A stretch of DNA of 64,000 nt, taken from Bog-473 sp963711065 (GTDB taxonomy: Bacteria > Actinomycetota > Acidimicrobiia > Acidimicrobiales > RAAP-2). The DNA lies in the NCBI GenBank assembly GCA_963711065.1, contig CAVQCO010000008.1:62001-126000 (forward strand), written 5' to 3'. Below the pieces are notes generated by a model that saw only the letters and a list, made by a program, of their open reading frames with translations, had not been told where the DNA came from and ran no database searches. The position numbers were made by a program, and so were the translations under genes. Positions 50,840 through 59,320 of the stretch are shown piece by piece; the stretch's first letter is position 1; every line of letters begins with the position of its first letter.

Positions 50840-52791
50840 GTGAGAAGTCCGACGCGGCAAGCATCGAGGCGGCACGGTCCTTCGCAGTGGCTGACGCGGG
50901 TCGCGGTGGGACTGGCCTGTAGCGCTGCCGGCGTGCTGGCCCTCTCGGCCCCAACTGCCGCAGCAACCGTCTCCGCGTGGTCGATCGTGCCCAGCGCCAA
51001 CACGTCGCCGGCTGACGCTCAGGCCCTGGCGGCGGTCTCGTGCACCAGCCCGACGTTCTGCATGGCCGTCGGGTCTTCTCTCGACAGCACGCTGACCGAA
51101 GCCTGGAACGGCACTGCGTGGACGATCGTGCCGAGCCCGAACGGGTCAGCGGCATCCTTCAACGAGTTGACCGGGGTGGCATGCACCAGTGCGACCTCGT
51201 GCGTCGCGGTCGGCACCTACTCCAACGGCACCACGAACCTGACCCTCGCCGAATCGTGGAACGGGAGCTCCTGGACCATGGACACGACGGCGAATCCCTC
51301 GACGGCAAGCGGCTTCCCGACCCAGGGCTTCGCCGGCGTGGCCTGCACGTCGTCGACCAGCTGTGTCGCCGTCGGCAACTACACGGTCGCCGTCAACACC
51401 TCCCAGACGCTCGTCGAGTCGTGGGACGGCACCACCTGGTCGGTCGTGCCCAGCGCAGACGCCTCGCCGGACGTGGACAACTACCTCTCCGGGGTGTCGT
51501 GCTCGGCTCCGACCAGCTGCGCCGGAGTGGGGAGCTTCACGGGCGCGACCACGACGCAGACCCTGGCGGAGTGGTGGAACGGGAGCACCTGGTCGGTTGT
51601 CCCCAGCCCGAACACCTCCTCGACCGTCTACAACACGCTGAACAACGTGACCTGCACGAATCCGTCGTTCTGCATGGCGGTCGGTGAGGACGACACCGGC
51701 TCCAGCCCGCCCTCGCTCATCGAGATGTGGAACGGCACGGCGTGGTCGATCGTGTCCGGCCCGGCCACCAGCGTGCCCAACAGCGACGAGAATTTCCTCT
51801 ACGGCGTCTCCTGCACCGATCCGTCGAATTGTGTCGCGGCTGGACACTGGTCCAACACGGGCGACGTGAAGGACTCCACCCTGATTGAGACTTGGGACGG
51901 CACGACGTGGTCGGTCGTGCCCAGTCCCAACACGTCCCCGACGCTGCAGGACGACCTGAGCGGCGTGTCGTGTGGGGGAGCGGGCAGTGCATGGCGGTCG
52001 GGCAGACCCAGACCGCCGGCGCCAACCAGACGCTCGCCGAGCGGGCTCCCGTGGTGGCGTCGGGCTACTACGAGGTGGCCTCCGACGGCGGCCTCTTCGC
52101 CTACCACGCTCCCTTCTACGGCTCGATGGGCGGCAAGCCGCTGAACACGCCCATCGTGGGGATGGCCTACGACCCGGACACCGGTGGCTACTGGGAGGTC
52201 GCCTCCGACGGCGGCCTGTTCGCCTTCAATGCGCCCTTCTACGGTTCCATGGGCGGCAAGCACCTGAACGCGCCCATCGTGGGGATGGCCTACGACCCGG
52301 GCACCGGTGGCTACTTCGAGGTGGCCTCCGACGGCGGACTCTTCGCCTTCAACGCCGTGTTCCACGGCTCCATGGGCGGCAAGCCCCTCAACAAGCCGAT
52401 CGTGGGCATCGCCACCGTCCCCGACGGCTCGGGCTACTACGAGGTCGCGTCCGACGGCGGCCTGTTCGCCTTCAACGCGCCGTTCTCCGGCTCCATGGGC
52501 GGCAAGCCTCTCAACAAGCCGATCGTGGGCATGGCGATCGACCCGGCCACCGACGGCTACTACGAGGTCGCGTCCGACGGCGGCCTCTTCGCCTTCAACG
52601 CGCCGTTCTCCGGCTCCATGGGTGGCAAGCCGCTGAACAAGCCGGTGGTGGGCATGGCGGCCCAGCCGGACGGCTCGGGCTACTGGGAGGTGGCCTCCGA
52701 CGGCGGCCTGTTCGCCTTCAACGCGCCGTTCCTGGGGTCGACCGGGGGAACGGCGATCAACCAGCCGGTGGTCGGCATGGCCACCAGCTGA
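50840..52791 (+). pseudogene. Secreted two-repeat-type protein, one frameshift
   Basis: GTG 50840 with GGGAGG 7 nt upstream starts a signal peptide (VAVGLACSAAGVLALSAPTAAA). Then come seven ~50-residue repeats of type W-S/T-xVPSPNxS...GVSCTSPTxCxAVG...TLxExWNGT, each with one cysteine pair. Six 41-residue repeats follow, of type GYYEVASDGGLFAFNAPFYGSMGGKPLNKPIVGMA. At 51974-51984 (runs of G) the frame breaks by one base, between repeat seven and its end. Correction gives about 650 residues. It is probably a surface or secreted beta-propeller-like protein with no enzyme motif. The break may be a sequencing error. Confidence 0.75.
52063..52791 (+). repeat. Six 123-bp tandem coding repeats
   Basis: Units begin GGC-TAC at 52063, 52186 and every 123 bp to the sixth at 52678, with high nucleotide identity (GAGGTGGCCTCCGACGGCGG recurs in most). 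They encode the GYYEVASDGG repeats. Such identity suggests recent expansion or gene-conversion-driven homogenisation, and copy number may vary between strains. Confidence 0.85.
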
Positions 52792-52860
52792 TCGGGAGGG
52801 CGAGCAGCGCAGGGCCACCCGGTCCTCCATCCCATCGATCGGAGCTGACGGGGCCGCTCC

Positions 52861-53235
52861 TCAGCCGGGGCGCTCGTGCAGCTCGATCCCGTTGCCCCAC
52901 GGGTCCGTCGTGAACGCCTGGTGGCGCCCGGTCGTGCCGACCGGGATGGCGTCGGAGACCTCGAGCCCACGGGCCCGCAGCTCGGCCACCACCGCGTCGA
53001 GGTCGTCGTAGACCAGCGCGAAGTGCTGGCCCACGTTCGGTGGCGCCGGCAGCTCAATCAGGTGCACCTGCTGGCCGTTGGCGGTGTCGAGCCAGGCGCC
53101 GACGAACCCGAAGTCGGGCCGGGTGAAGTTCTGGGTGAGCCCGAGCTTCTCGGTGTAGAACGCGATGGCGCCCTCAACGTCGGGCACGTTGATGGCGACG
53201 TGGTCCACGCCGGCCGGGGTCACCAGATCGGTCAC
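52861..53235 (-). CDS. VOC-family (glyoxalase/dioxygenase-like) protein
   Basis: 124 aa, two beta-alpha-beta-beta-beta units. DHVAINVPDVEGAIAFYTEKLG at the start, HLIELP, and DPWGNGIELHE at the end, with the metal-binding His/Glu positions of the vicinal oxygen chelate fold. GTG 53235 overlaps the punA stop by 4 bp. The family includes glyoxalases, epimerases and antibiotic-resistance proteins, and the reaction cannot be told. Coupling with punA is unusual and its meaning unclear. Confidence 0.82.
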   Translation of the reverse strand: MTDLVTPAGVDHVAINVPDVEGAIAFYTEKLGLTQNFTRPDFGFVGAWLDTANGQQVHLIELPAPPNVGQHFALVYDDLDAVVAELRARGLEVSDAIPVGTTGRHQAFTTDPWGNGIELHERPG

Positions 53236-54063
53236 GCGAGGGAGCCTACGACGTGGCGGACGACCTCGGCCACGGCGGGCGCGGCGGCAGTCCCGACCGC
53301 CGCGATGGCGGCCAGGTCGCCGGTCGAGCCGGCCGGCGCGGTGCCCGCGGCCGGGTTGGTGACCAGGGCGAGGCCGAGCACCTCTGCGCCGGCGTGGCGG
53401 GCCGTGATTGTCTCGAGCGCCATGGACATCCCGACCACGTCCGCCCCGACCGTGCGCAGAAGGCGGATCTCCGCGGGGGTCTCGAACTGGGGTCCGCGCA
53501 TCTGCGCGTAGACACCCGGCCGGGGTGCCACGATCGCGCCCGCGGCACCGGGACTCGACAGGGCCAGCGCGCGCGAGCTGCGGCGCGTAGGCGTCCGTCA
53601 TGTCGACGAACTCGGGGCCGTGCAGCGGACTGGCCCCGGTGAGGTTGAGGTGGTCTTCGACCACCATCAGCGAACCCGTCTGCAGGTCCTCGCGGATGCC
53701 GCCGACGGCGGTGGTCAGGATGACCGTGGTGCAGCCCGCGGCCACTCCGGTACGGAGCGGGTGCACCGCCTCGACCGCGCCGATGCCCTCGTAGAGGTGA
53801 CAGCGCCCGCCGAGGATCAGGACCCGGAGGCCCCCGATCGGGACCGACCAGCCGTGCGCCCGGTGCCCCGCGGCCGTGTAGGCGGGGAAGAAGGGGAGGG
53901 TGTCGAGCGGGAGCGAGTCGGCGCCCGCTCCGAGGAGCTCGGCCGCGCCGGTGAGCCCGCTGCCGAGCACGAGCAGGACGTCGTGCCGATCGGTGCCCGT
54001 GCGGCGGGCCAGCTCACGGGCGCTGCGGGCCGCCCGTTCGGCCGCATCGTCCATGAGCGGCAT
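53232..54063 (-). pseudogene. punA: Purine-nucleoside phosphorylase, one frameshift
   Basis: ATG 54063 (or 54054) begins a PNP: LLVLGSGLTGAAELL, PFFPAYTAAGHRAHGW, GGRCHLYEGIGAVEAVHPLR and DHLNLTGASPLHG. In the GCGCGCGCG tract at 53567-53575 the frame shifts by one base. The second half continues ALSSPGAAGAIVAPRPGVYAQMRGPQFETPAEIRLL...DVVGMSMALE to the stop. Length minus one base is exactly 277 codons, normal for PNP. It cleaves guanosine or inosine with phosphate. The dinucleotide tract and the intact remainder suggest a sequencing error. Confidence 0.82.
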
Positions 54064-54091
54064 CGTAGGCGGCCCGTGGCCGCCCGCCACG

Positions 54092-54097
54092 TACCAT
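54092..54097 (+). promoter_or_regulatory. TAnnnT box for the copper amine oxidase gene
   Basis: TACCAT ends 7 nt before ATG 54105. It overlaps the alternative ATG at 54096, which would therefore not be translated if transcription begins here. The promoter lies in a 41-bp gap shared with the divergent punA. Confidence 0.4.
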
Positions 54098-54104
54098 GGC
54101 CCCA

Positions 54105-56051
54105 ATGTCGACCACTGCCGTCCCCGCCCCCGTGTCCCTGCACCCGTTGTCGCCGCTCACCGGCGAGGAGATGAAGTCGGCACGCCGGATCGTCTTCGAG
54201 AGCGGGCGGGCCGAGGTCGCGAGCGAGGCCTTGCGCTTCGCCTTCGTGACCTTGTGCGACCCCCCCAAGGAGGTCGTGCGGGCCGTCGACGCCGGTGTCG
54301 CCGGCGCCGCCGCGCTCGTCGACCGCCAGGTGCGCATGGTGTTGCTGCAGAGCCCCGAGGCCGACGTGGTCGAGGCGGTCGTCTCGGTCACCCGGGGCCA
54401 GGTGCTGCGCTGGGAGGTCGTCGAGGACGTCCGCCCACCCTTGCAGATGGAGGAGGCGTACGCGGCCCAGCTCGCCCTGGCGGAGTGCGCGGAGTGGAAG
54501 GCGGCACTCGAGCGGCGCGGCATCGTCGACTACTCGGCCGTCCAGGTCGACCCGTGGCCGGCGGGGACGTTCGGGCTCGAGCACGAGAAGGGGCGCCGGA
54601 TCACGAAGTGCCTGGCCTATGTGCGCGAGTCGCCCGACGACAACGGCTACGCGCGCCCGGTGGAGGGCCTGCTGGCCATCGTCGACATGGCCCGCGGCGA
54701 GGTCCTCGAGGTCCTCGACTACGGCGTCGTCCCCCTCCCGCCCACGTCGGGGAGCTACTACCCCGAGCACAACGGGCCTCTGCGCACGGACCTCAAGCCC
54801 CTGTCCATCACCCAGCCCGAGGGCCCGAGCTTCGTGGTGGAGGGCAACCTCGTGAAGTGGCAGAAGTGGACGCTCCGGGTGGGCATGGACCCGCTGGAGG
54901 GACTCGTGCTCTGGACCGTCGGCTACGAGGACGGCGGCCGGGTGCGCCCCATCGTCTACCGCGCCTCGGTCAGCGAGATGGTGGTGCCCTACGGGCACCC
55001 GAGCCCCATGCACGCGTGGAAGAGCGCGTTCGACGCCGGGGAGTGGGGACTCGGGCGCATGTCCAACTCGCTGACGCTCGGGTGCGACTGCCTGGGAGAG
55101 ATCCACTACTTCGACTACGTCTTCGCGGACGAGCGCGGCAAGCCCCACACGAGGGCGAACGCAATCTGCATGCACGAGGAGGACTACTCCATCCTCTGGA
55201 AGCACGTCGACATGGTCTCCGGCCGCACCGAGGTCCGCCGGTCGCGCCGGCTCGTCGTCAGCTCCATCGCCACTGTCGGCAATTACGAGTACGGGTTCTA
55301 CTGGTACTTCTACCTCGACGGGACCATGCAGCTCGAAGTGAAGCTGACCGGGATCATGTCCACCATGGCGGTGGCAGGCGACGACGCGGGCGAACACGCG
55401 CGCATGGTGGCACCCGGCCTGGCCGCCCCGCTCCATCAGCACCTCTTCAACGTCCGTCTCGACGTCGAGATCGACGGGCCGGACAACGCGGTGTTCGAGG
55501 TGGACGCCGCGCCCGCGCCGCCGGGGACGGGCAATCCGGTCGGGAGTGCCTTCACCGCCACGGCCACGCTGCTCGAGACCGAGCTGGCGGCGCGACGCAA
55601 CGTCGACCCGTCGCGCTCGCGCACGTGGCGCATCGCCAACCGCAGCCGGCGCAACGCGCTGGGCCAGCCGACCGCCTACAAGCTGCTGCCGGGCGCCACG
55701 CCGACGCTGCTGGCCGGGCCCGAGTCGAGCATCGGCCGGCGCGCCGCGTTCGCCGCGCACAACCTGTGGGTGACGCCGTTCTCGCCCGAGGAGCGGCGCG
55801 CCGCCGGCGACTACCCGAACCAGCACAGCGGCGAGGCCGGCCTCGCGGCGTGGACGGCCCAGGACCGCCCCGTGGTCGACACGGACATCGTGCTGTGGCA
55901 CTCCTTCGGCGTCACCCACGTCCCGCGCCCCGAGGACTGGCCGGTCATGCCCGTCGAGTCCGCCGGCTTCTCCCTCGTCCCCTTCGGCTTCTTCGACCGC
56001 AATCCCGCCCTCGACGTGCCCCCGTCCTCGGACGGCCATTGCCATGCCTGA
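54105..56051 (+). CDS. Copper-containing primary-amine oxidase
   Basis: 648 aa. The TPQ-forming tyrosine is in the NYEY motif (Tyr ~394), the catalytic base Asp ~310 in AFDAGEWGLG, two copper histidines in HQH (~444/446) and the third in the GVTHVPRPEDWP block. The cofactor and copper sites are therefore complete. It oxidises primary amines to aldehyde, ammonia and H2O2. No signal peptide is visible, so it is likely cytoplasmic. It overlaps the DtxR-family regulator by 8 bp. ATG 54096 is an alternative start. Confidence 0.93.
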   Translation: MSTTAVPAPVSLHPLSPLTGEEMKSARRIVFESGRAEVASEALRFAFVTLCDPPKEVVRAVDAGVAGAAALVDRQVRMVLLQSPEADVVEAVVSVTRGQVLRWEVVEDVRPPLQMEEAYAAQLALAECAEWKAALERRGIVDYSAVQVDPWPAGTFGLEHEKGRRITKCLAYVRESPDDNGYARPVEGLLAIVDMARGEVLEVLDYGVVPLPPTSGSYYPEHNGPLRTDLKPLSITQPEGPSFVVEGNLVKWQKWTLRVGMDPLEGLVLWTVGYEDGGRVRPIVYRASVSEMVVPYGHPSPMHAWKSAFDAGEWGLGRMSNSLTLGCDCLGEIHYFDYVFADERGKPHTRANAICMHEEDYSILWKHVDMVSGRTEVRRSRRLVVSSIATVGNYEYGFYWYFYLDGTMQLEVKLTGIMSTMAVAGDDAGEHARMVAPGLAAPLHQHLFNVRLDVEIDGPDNAVFEVDAAPAPPGTGNPVGSAFTATATLLETELAARRNVDPSRSRTWRIANRSRRNALGQPTAYKLLPGATPTLLAGPESSIGRRAAFAAHNLWVTPFSPEERRAAGDYPNQHSGEAGLAAWTAQDRPVVDTDIVLWHSFGVTHVPRPEDWPVMPVESAGFSLVPFGFFDRNPALDVPPSSDGHCHA

Positions 56052-56742
56052 GCGCGCCGCGCGTACCCACACGCCCCAGGAGTACCACCCGCCCGTCGAG
56101 GAGTACCTCGAGACCATCCTGGCGCTGGGCGAGGAGGGCGTCCCGGTGATCCAGGCGCGCATCGCCGAGCGTCTGGGCCGCTCCGCCCCCTCGGTCTCGG
56201 AGATGCTCGACCGCCTGATCGAGGACGGCTACGTGACCCGCGACGGGAGGCGGCTATCGCTCACGGCCAGCGGCCGGTCCCTGGCCGAGAAGGTCGTGCG
56301 CAAACACCGGCTGGCCGAGCGGCTCCTCGTCGACATCATCGGGCTGGAGTGGCACAAGGTGCACCGCGAGGCCGGCCGCTGGGAGCACGTGATCTCCGAC
56401 GACGTCGAGGCCCGGCTGGTGGAGCTGCTGGGCGACCCGGCCACCTGCCCGCACGGCAACCCGATCCCGGGGTCCGCGACGCCCGTGCCGGGGGGACCGA
56501 CGCGGGCGCTCGCCGAGGTGGGCGAGGGCGAGAGGGTGCGCCTCCGCCGCATCAGTGAAGAGGTCGAGCTGAACCTGGGCTCGCTGACGCTGCTGGGCGA
56601 GGGGGGCTTCATCCCCGGCGCCGTGGCCAGGGTCGGCGTCCGGGAGCCCGACGGCACCGTGGAGGTGACCGTGGAGGGCGCGAACGACCCGATCCGGGTG
56701 TCGCGCGACCTCTCGGGGCGGCTGTTCGTCGGCGCGCCGTGA
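56044..56742 (+). CDS. DtxR/IdeR-family metal-dependent regulator
   Basis: 232 aa, typical length. Winged helix (ARIAERLGRSAPSVSEMLDRLIEDGYV), dimerisation/metal domain with HRLAERLLVDIIGLEWHKVHREAGRWEHVISDDVE and the CPHGNPIPG metal motif, then an SH3-like C-terminal domain. With Fe2+ or Mn2+ it would repress iron or manganese genes. It starts inside the amine oxidase gene and overlaps the next gene by 4 bp, so it is transcribed in this operon. Its targets are not visible in the window. Confidence 0.92.
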   Translation: MPERAARTHTPQEYHPPVEEYLETILALGEEGVPVIQARIAERLGRSAPSVSEMLDRLIEDGYVTRDGRRLSLTASGRSLAEKVVRKHRLAERLLVDIIGLEWHKVHREAGRWEHVISDDVEARLVELLGDPATCPHGNPIPGSATPVPGGPTRALAEVGEGERVRLRRISEEVELNLGSLTLLGEGGFIPGAVARVGVREPDGTVEVTVEGANDPIRVSRDLSGRLFVGAP

Positions 56743-58046
56743 CGCTGCGCCTCGTGGCCGACGCGGTCTTCACCGTCGACGCCGGGGACACGATGCTGGC
56801 GCCGGGGGCGGTCGAGGTCGACGACGGGCTCATCTCCTGGGTCGGCGACCCCTGGCAGGTCCCTCCCGCCGCCGGCACCGAGGTGCGCCAGCTCGGTGGT
56901 CTGCTCATGCCCGGCCTGGTCAATTGCCACGGCCACTCGCCGATGACCCTGGTGCGCAGCGCGGGCGACGGGCTGCCGCTCGACCGCTGGCTGAGCGAGA
57001 GCGTCTGGCCGCGTGAGGCCCTGCTGCGGGACGAGGACGTGTACTGGGGCATGATGCTCGGTGCGGCGGAGCTGCTCTGCAACGGGACCACCACCACGTG
57101 CGAGCAGTACCGCCACCCGGACCCCGTGGTCGAGGCGGTGCTTGACTCCGGCATCCGCACCGTGTTCACACCGGGCATCTTCGACGTGCCGGGCGCGGGG
57201 TCGCGTGCGACGTGGGAGGGCCTGCTCGACGAGGCGTGCCGGCTCTACGACGCCATGGAGGGGCGGGCCGGCCGGTTGCACCTCGGGTTCGGGCCGCATG
57301 CCGCCTACACCGTGCCGCGCGAGGGCCTGCGCGCCATTGCGGCGGAGGCCCAGCGGCGCGACGCGCTCGTGCAGATCCACCTCTCGGAGACACAGGACGA
57401 GTGCGCTCTGCTGCTCGAGCGCGACGGCATGAGCGCCCCCGCCCTCCTCGCGGTCGAGGGCGTGCTCGACGGTCGCGTGTTGGCCGCCCACGCCGTCTGG
57501 CTCGACGAGGCGGACCTCGCGATCGTCGCCGAGCACGACGTGGCGGTGGCGCACTGCCCGGGCTCCAACGGCAAGCTGGGGGCGGGCGTGGCTCCGTTGC
57601 GTGCGCTGCTCGAACGGGGTGTGCGGGTCGGTCTCGGGACGGACGGTCCCGCCTCCAACGACGACCTCCACCTGTGGGACGAGATGCGGCTGGCCGCCCT
57701 CCTCGCACGCGCCACGGGGAGGGACCCGGCGGCGGTGACCTCGGCGGGGGCGCTGCGGCTGGCCACCCGAGGGGGCGGGGAGGCGCTCGGCCTCCCGGTG
57801 GGCGCGCTCGAGGTGGGCCGACCGGCGGACCTGATCCGCCTCCGCACCGACGACGCGCGCTTCACCCCCTCGGTCACCGATGCCGAGCTCCTGGGCCATC
57901 TGGTGTGGGCGGGCGCGGGCTACCTGGTGACCGACGTGTGGGTCGGTGGCACGTGCGTCGTCGAGGGCGGCCGGTGCACCCTGATCGACGGGGAACGGGC
58001 GCGTGCCGAGGTGGGGCAGCGCGCCCGCCGACTGCTCGCCTCGTAG
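56739..58046 (+). CDS. Amidohydrolase of the MtaD/TrzA type (adenosine-like deaminase)
   Basis: 435 aa from GTG 56739 (GTGA overlap). Metal motif HGHSPMTLVR (residues ~64-66), GFGPHAAYTV, QIHLSETQDE and HCPGSNGKLGAGVAP, then GTDGPASNDDL with the catalytic Asp. This is the pattern of S-adenosylhomocysteine/5'-methylthioadenosine deaminases and atrazine-type hydrolases. Close to punA it may feed purine salvage. Substrate not determined. Its TAG stop forms part of the TAGGCT box of obgE. Confidence 0.85.
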   Translation: MTLRLVADAVFTVDAGDTMLAPGAVEVDDGLISWVGDPWQVPPAAGTEVRQLGGLLMPGLVNCHGHSPMTLVRSAGDGLPLDRWLSESVWPREALLRDEDVYWGMMLGAAELLCNGTTTTCEQYRHPDPVVEAVLDSGIRTVFTPGIFDVPGAGSRATWEGLLDEACRLYDAMEGRAGRLHLGFGPHAAYTVPREGLRAIAAEAQRRDALVQIHLSETQDECALLLERDGMSAPALLAVEGVLDGRVLAAHAVWLDEADLAIVAEHDVAVAHCPGSNGKLGAGVAPLRALLERGVRVGLGTDGPASNDDLHLWDEMRLAALLARATGRDPAAVTSAGALRLATRGGGEALGLPVGALEVGRPADLIRLRTDDARFTPSVTDAELLGHLVWAGAGYLVTDVWVGGTCVVEGGRCTLIDGERARAEVGQRARRLLAS

Positions 58047-58049
58047 GCT
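58044..58049 (+). promoter_or_regulatory. TAnnnT box overlapping a stop codon, upstream of obgE
   Basis: TAGGCT starts with the TAG stop of the amidohydrolase and ends 8 nt before ATG 58058, with no Shine-Dalgarno sequence. The arrangement is the same as at rplU. Confidence 0.45.
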
Positions 58050-58057
58050 TTCCCGCC

Positions 58058-59320
58058 ATGCCCGGCTTCGTCGACCAGGCCCAACTGCACGCGCGCGCCG
58101 GCGACGGGGGAGCCGGGGCGGTGTCGTGGCGCCGCGAGGCGCACGTGGACCGCGGCGGCCCCGACGGCGGCGACGGGGGGCACGGCGGCGACGTGTGGCT
58201 CGTGGCCTCGGAGAACGAGTCCTCGCTGCTCGGTTTCCGGGACCACCCCTTCCGCCGCGCCACCGACGGCGTGCACGGCTCGGGAGGCAAGCGCCACGGC
58301 GCGCGAGGCAAGGACCTGGAGGTGCCGGTGCCGGTGGGGACCGTCGTGCGCGACCGGGAGGGCCGGGTCGTCTGCGACCTGGCGACGGGGGGCGCCCGCT
58401 TCATGGTGGCCGAGGGCGGCCAGGGCGGCCGGGGCAACGCGCGCTTCCTGTCCAACCGTCGCCGAGCCCCGGCCTTCGCCGAGCAGGCCGAGAAGGGCCA
58501 GGAGTACTGGCTCGACATGGAGCTCAAGTTGATGGCCGACGCCGCACTGGTCGGCTTCCCCAACGCGGGCAAGTCCACGCTGATCGCGACCGTCTCGGCG
58601 GCCAAGCCGAAGATCGCCGACTACCCCTTCACCACGCTCGAGCCTCATCTCGGCGTGGTCCGGGTGGGCGGGGCTCGCGACGGCACCGAATTCGTGCTGG
58701 CCGACGTCCCAGGTCTCGTGGAGGGGGCGGCCGGCGGCAAGGGCCTGGGCCACCAGTTCCTCCGCCACATCGAACGGGCGCGGGTGCTCGTCGTGCTGCT
58801 CGACCTCGCCGCGCCCGAGCTCGGGGGCGAGGTGCCCTCGGCCCAGCTGCGGGTCCTGCTCTCCGAGCTGGGCTCCTACCAGCCCGATCTCCTCGACCGC
58901 CCCCGGCTCGTGGTGGGCAGCAAGGCAGACGTCGGCTCCGACACCGACGGCGTTTGCGACATGGTCCTCTCCGCGGCGACGGGCGTGGGCGTGGGTGACC
59001 TGGTCGAGCGGCTGGCCGCCCTCGTGCAGGCGGCGCGTGCCGAGTCGGCCGCCGCGGCGTCCAGCGAGGTGATCGTGCACCGGCCGGCACCCGAGGGCGT
59101 CGACGTGCGGCGCGCAGACGACGGCGGGTGGGTCGTGGTGGGCCGCGCCGCCGAGCGAGCGGTCGCGTTCTCCGACCTCAACGATGCCGGGGCGCAGGCC
59201 GAAGCGGTGCGGCGCCTGCGCCGACTGGGCGTCGACCGCGCGCTGGCGCGGGCGGGGGCCCGCGACGGCGACGAGGTGACCGTGGGCACCATGACCTTCA
59301 CCTGGGGGGAGGACGCGTGA
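58058..59320 (+). CDS. obgE: Obg-family GTPase
   Basis: 420 aa. Glycine-rich Obg fold (residues ~1-158, GGDGGHGGDVW, GGQGGRGNARF), G1 GFPNAGKS, switch YPFTTLEPH, G3 DVPGL, and an OCT C-terminal domain ending VGTMTFTWGED. The G4 motif reads GSKAD instead of NKxD, which may affect guanine recognition. Ribosome assembly and stress GTPase. proB overlaps by 4 bp. Confidence 0.95.
   Translation: MPGFVDQAQLHARAGDGGAGAVSWRREAHVDRGGPDGGDGGHGGDVWLVASENESSLLGFRDHPFRRATDGVHGSGGKRHGARGKDLEVPVPVGTVVRDREGRVVCDLATGGARFMVAEGGQGGRGNARFLSNRRRAPAFAEQAEKGQEYWLDMELKLMADAALVGFPNAGKSTLIATVSAAKPKIADYPFTTLEPHLGVVRVGGARDGTEFVLADVPGLVEGAAGGKGLGHQFLRHIERARVLVVLLDLAAPELGGEVPSAQLRVLLSELGSYQPDLLDRPRLVVGSKADVGSDTDGVCDMVLSAATGVGVGDLVERLAALVQAARAESAAAASSEVIVHRPAPEGVDVRRADDGGWVVVGRAAERAVAFSDLNDAGAQAEAVRRLRRLGVDRALARAGARDGDEVTVGTMTFTWGEDA

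Noticed and set aside
52063..52791. Regular 123-bp repeats that could be mistaken for a CRISPR array.
   Set aside because: They are coding, contiguous without spacers, and far longer than CRISPR repeats; no cas genes are present.
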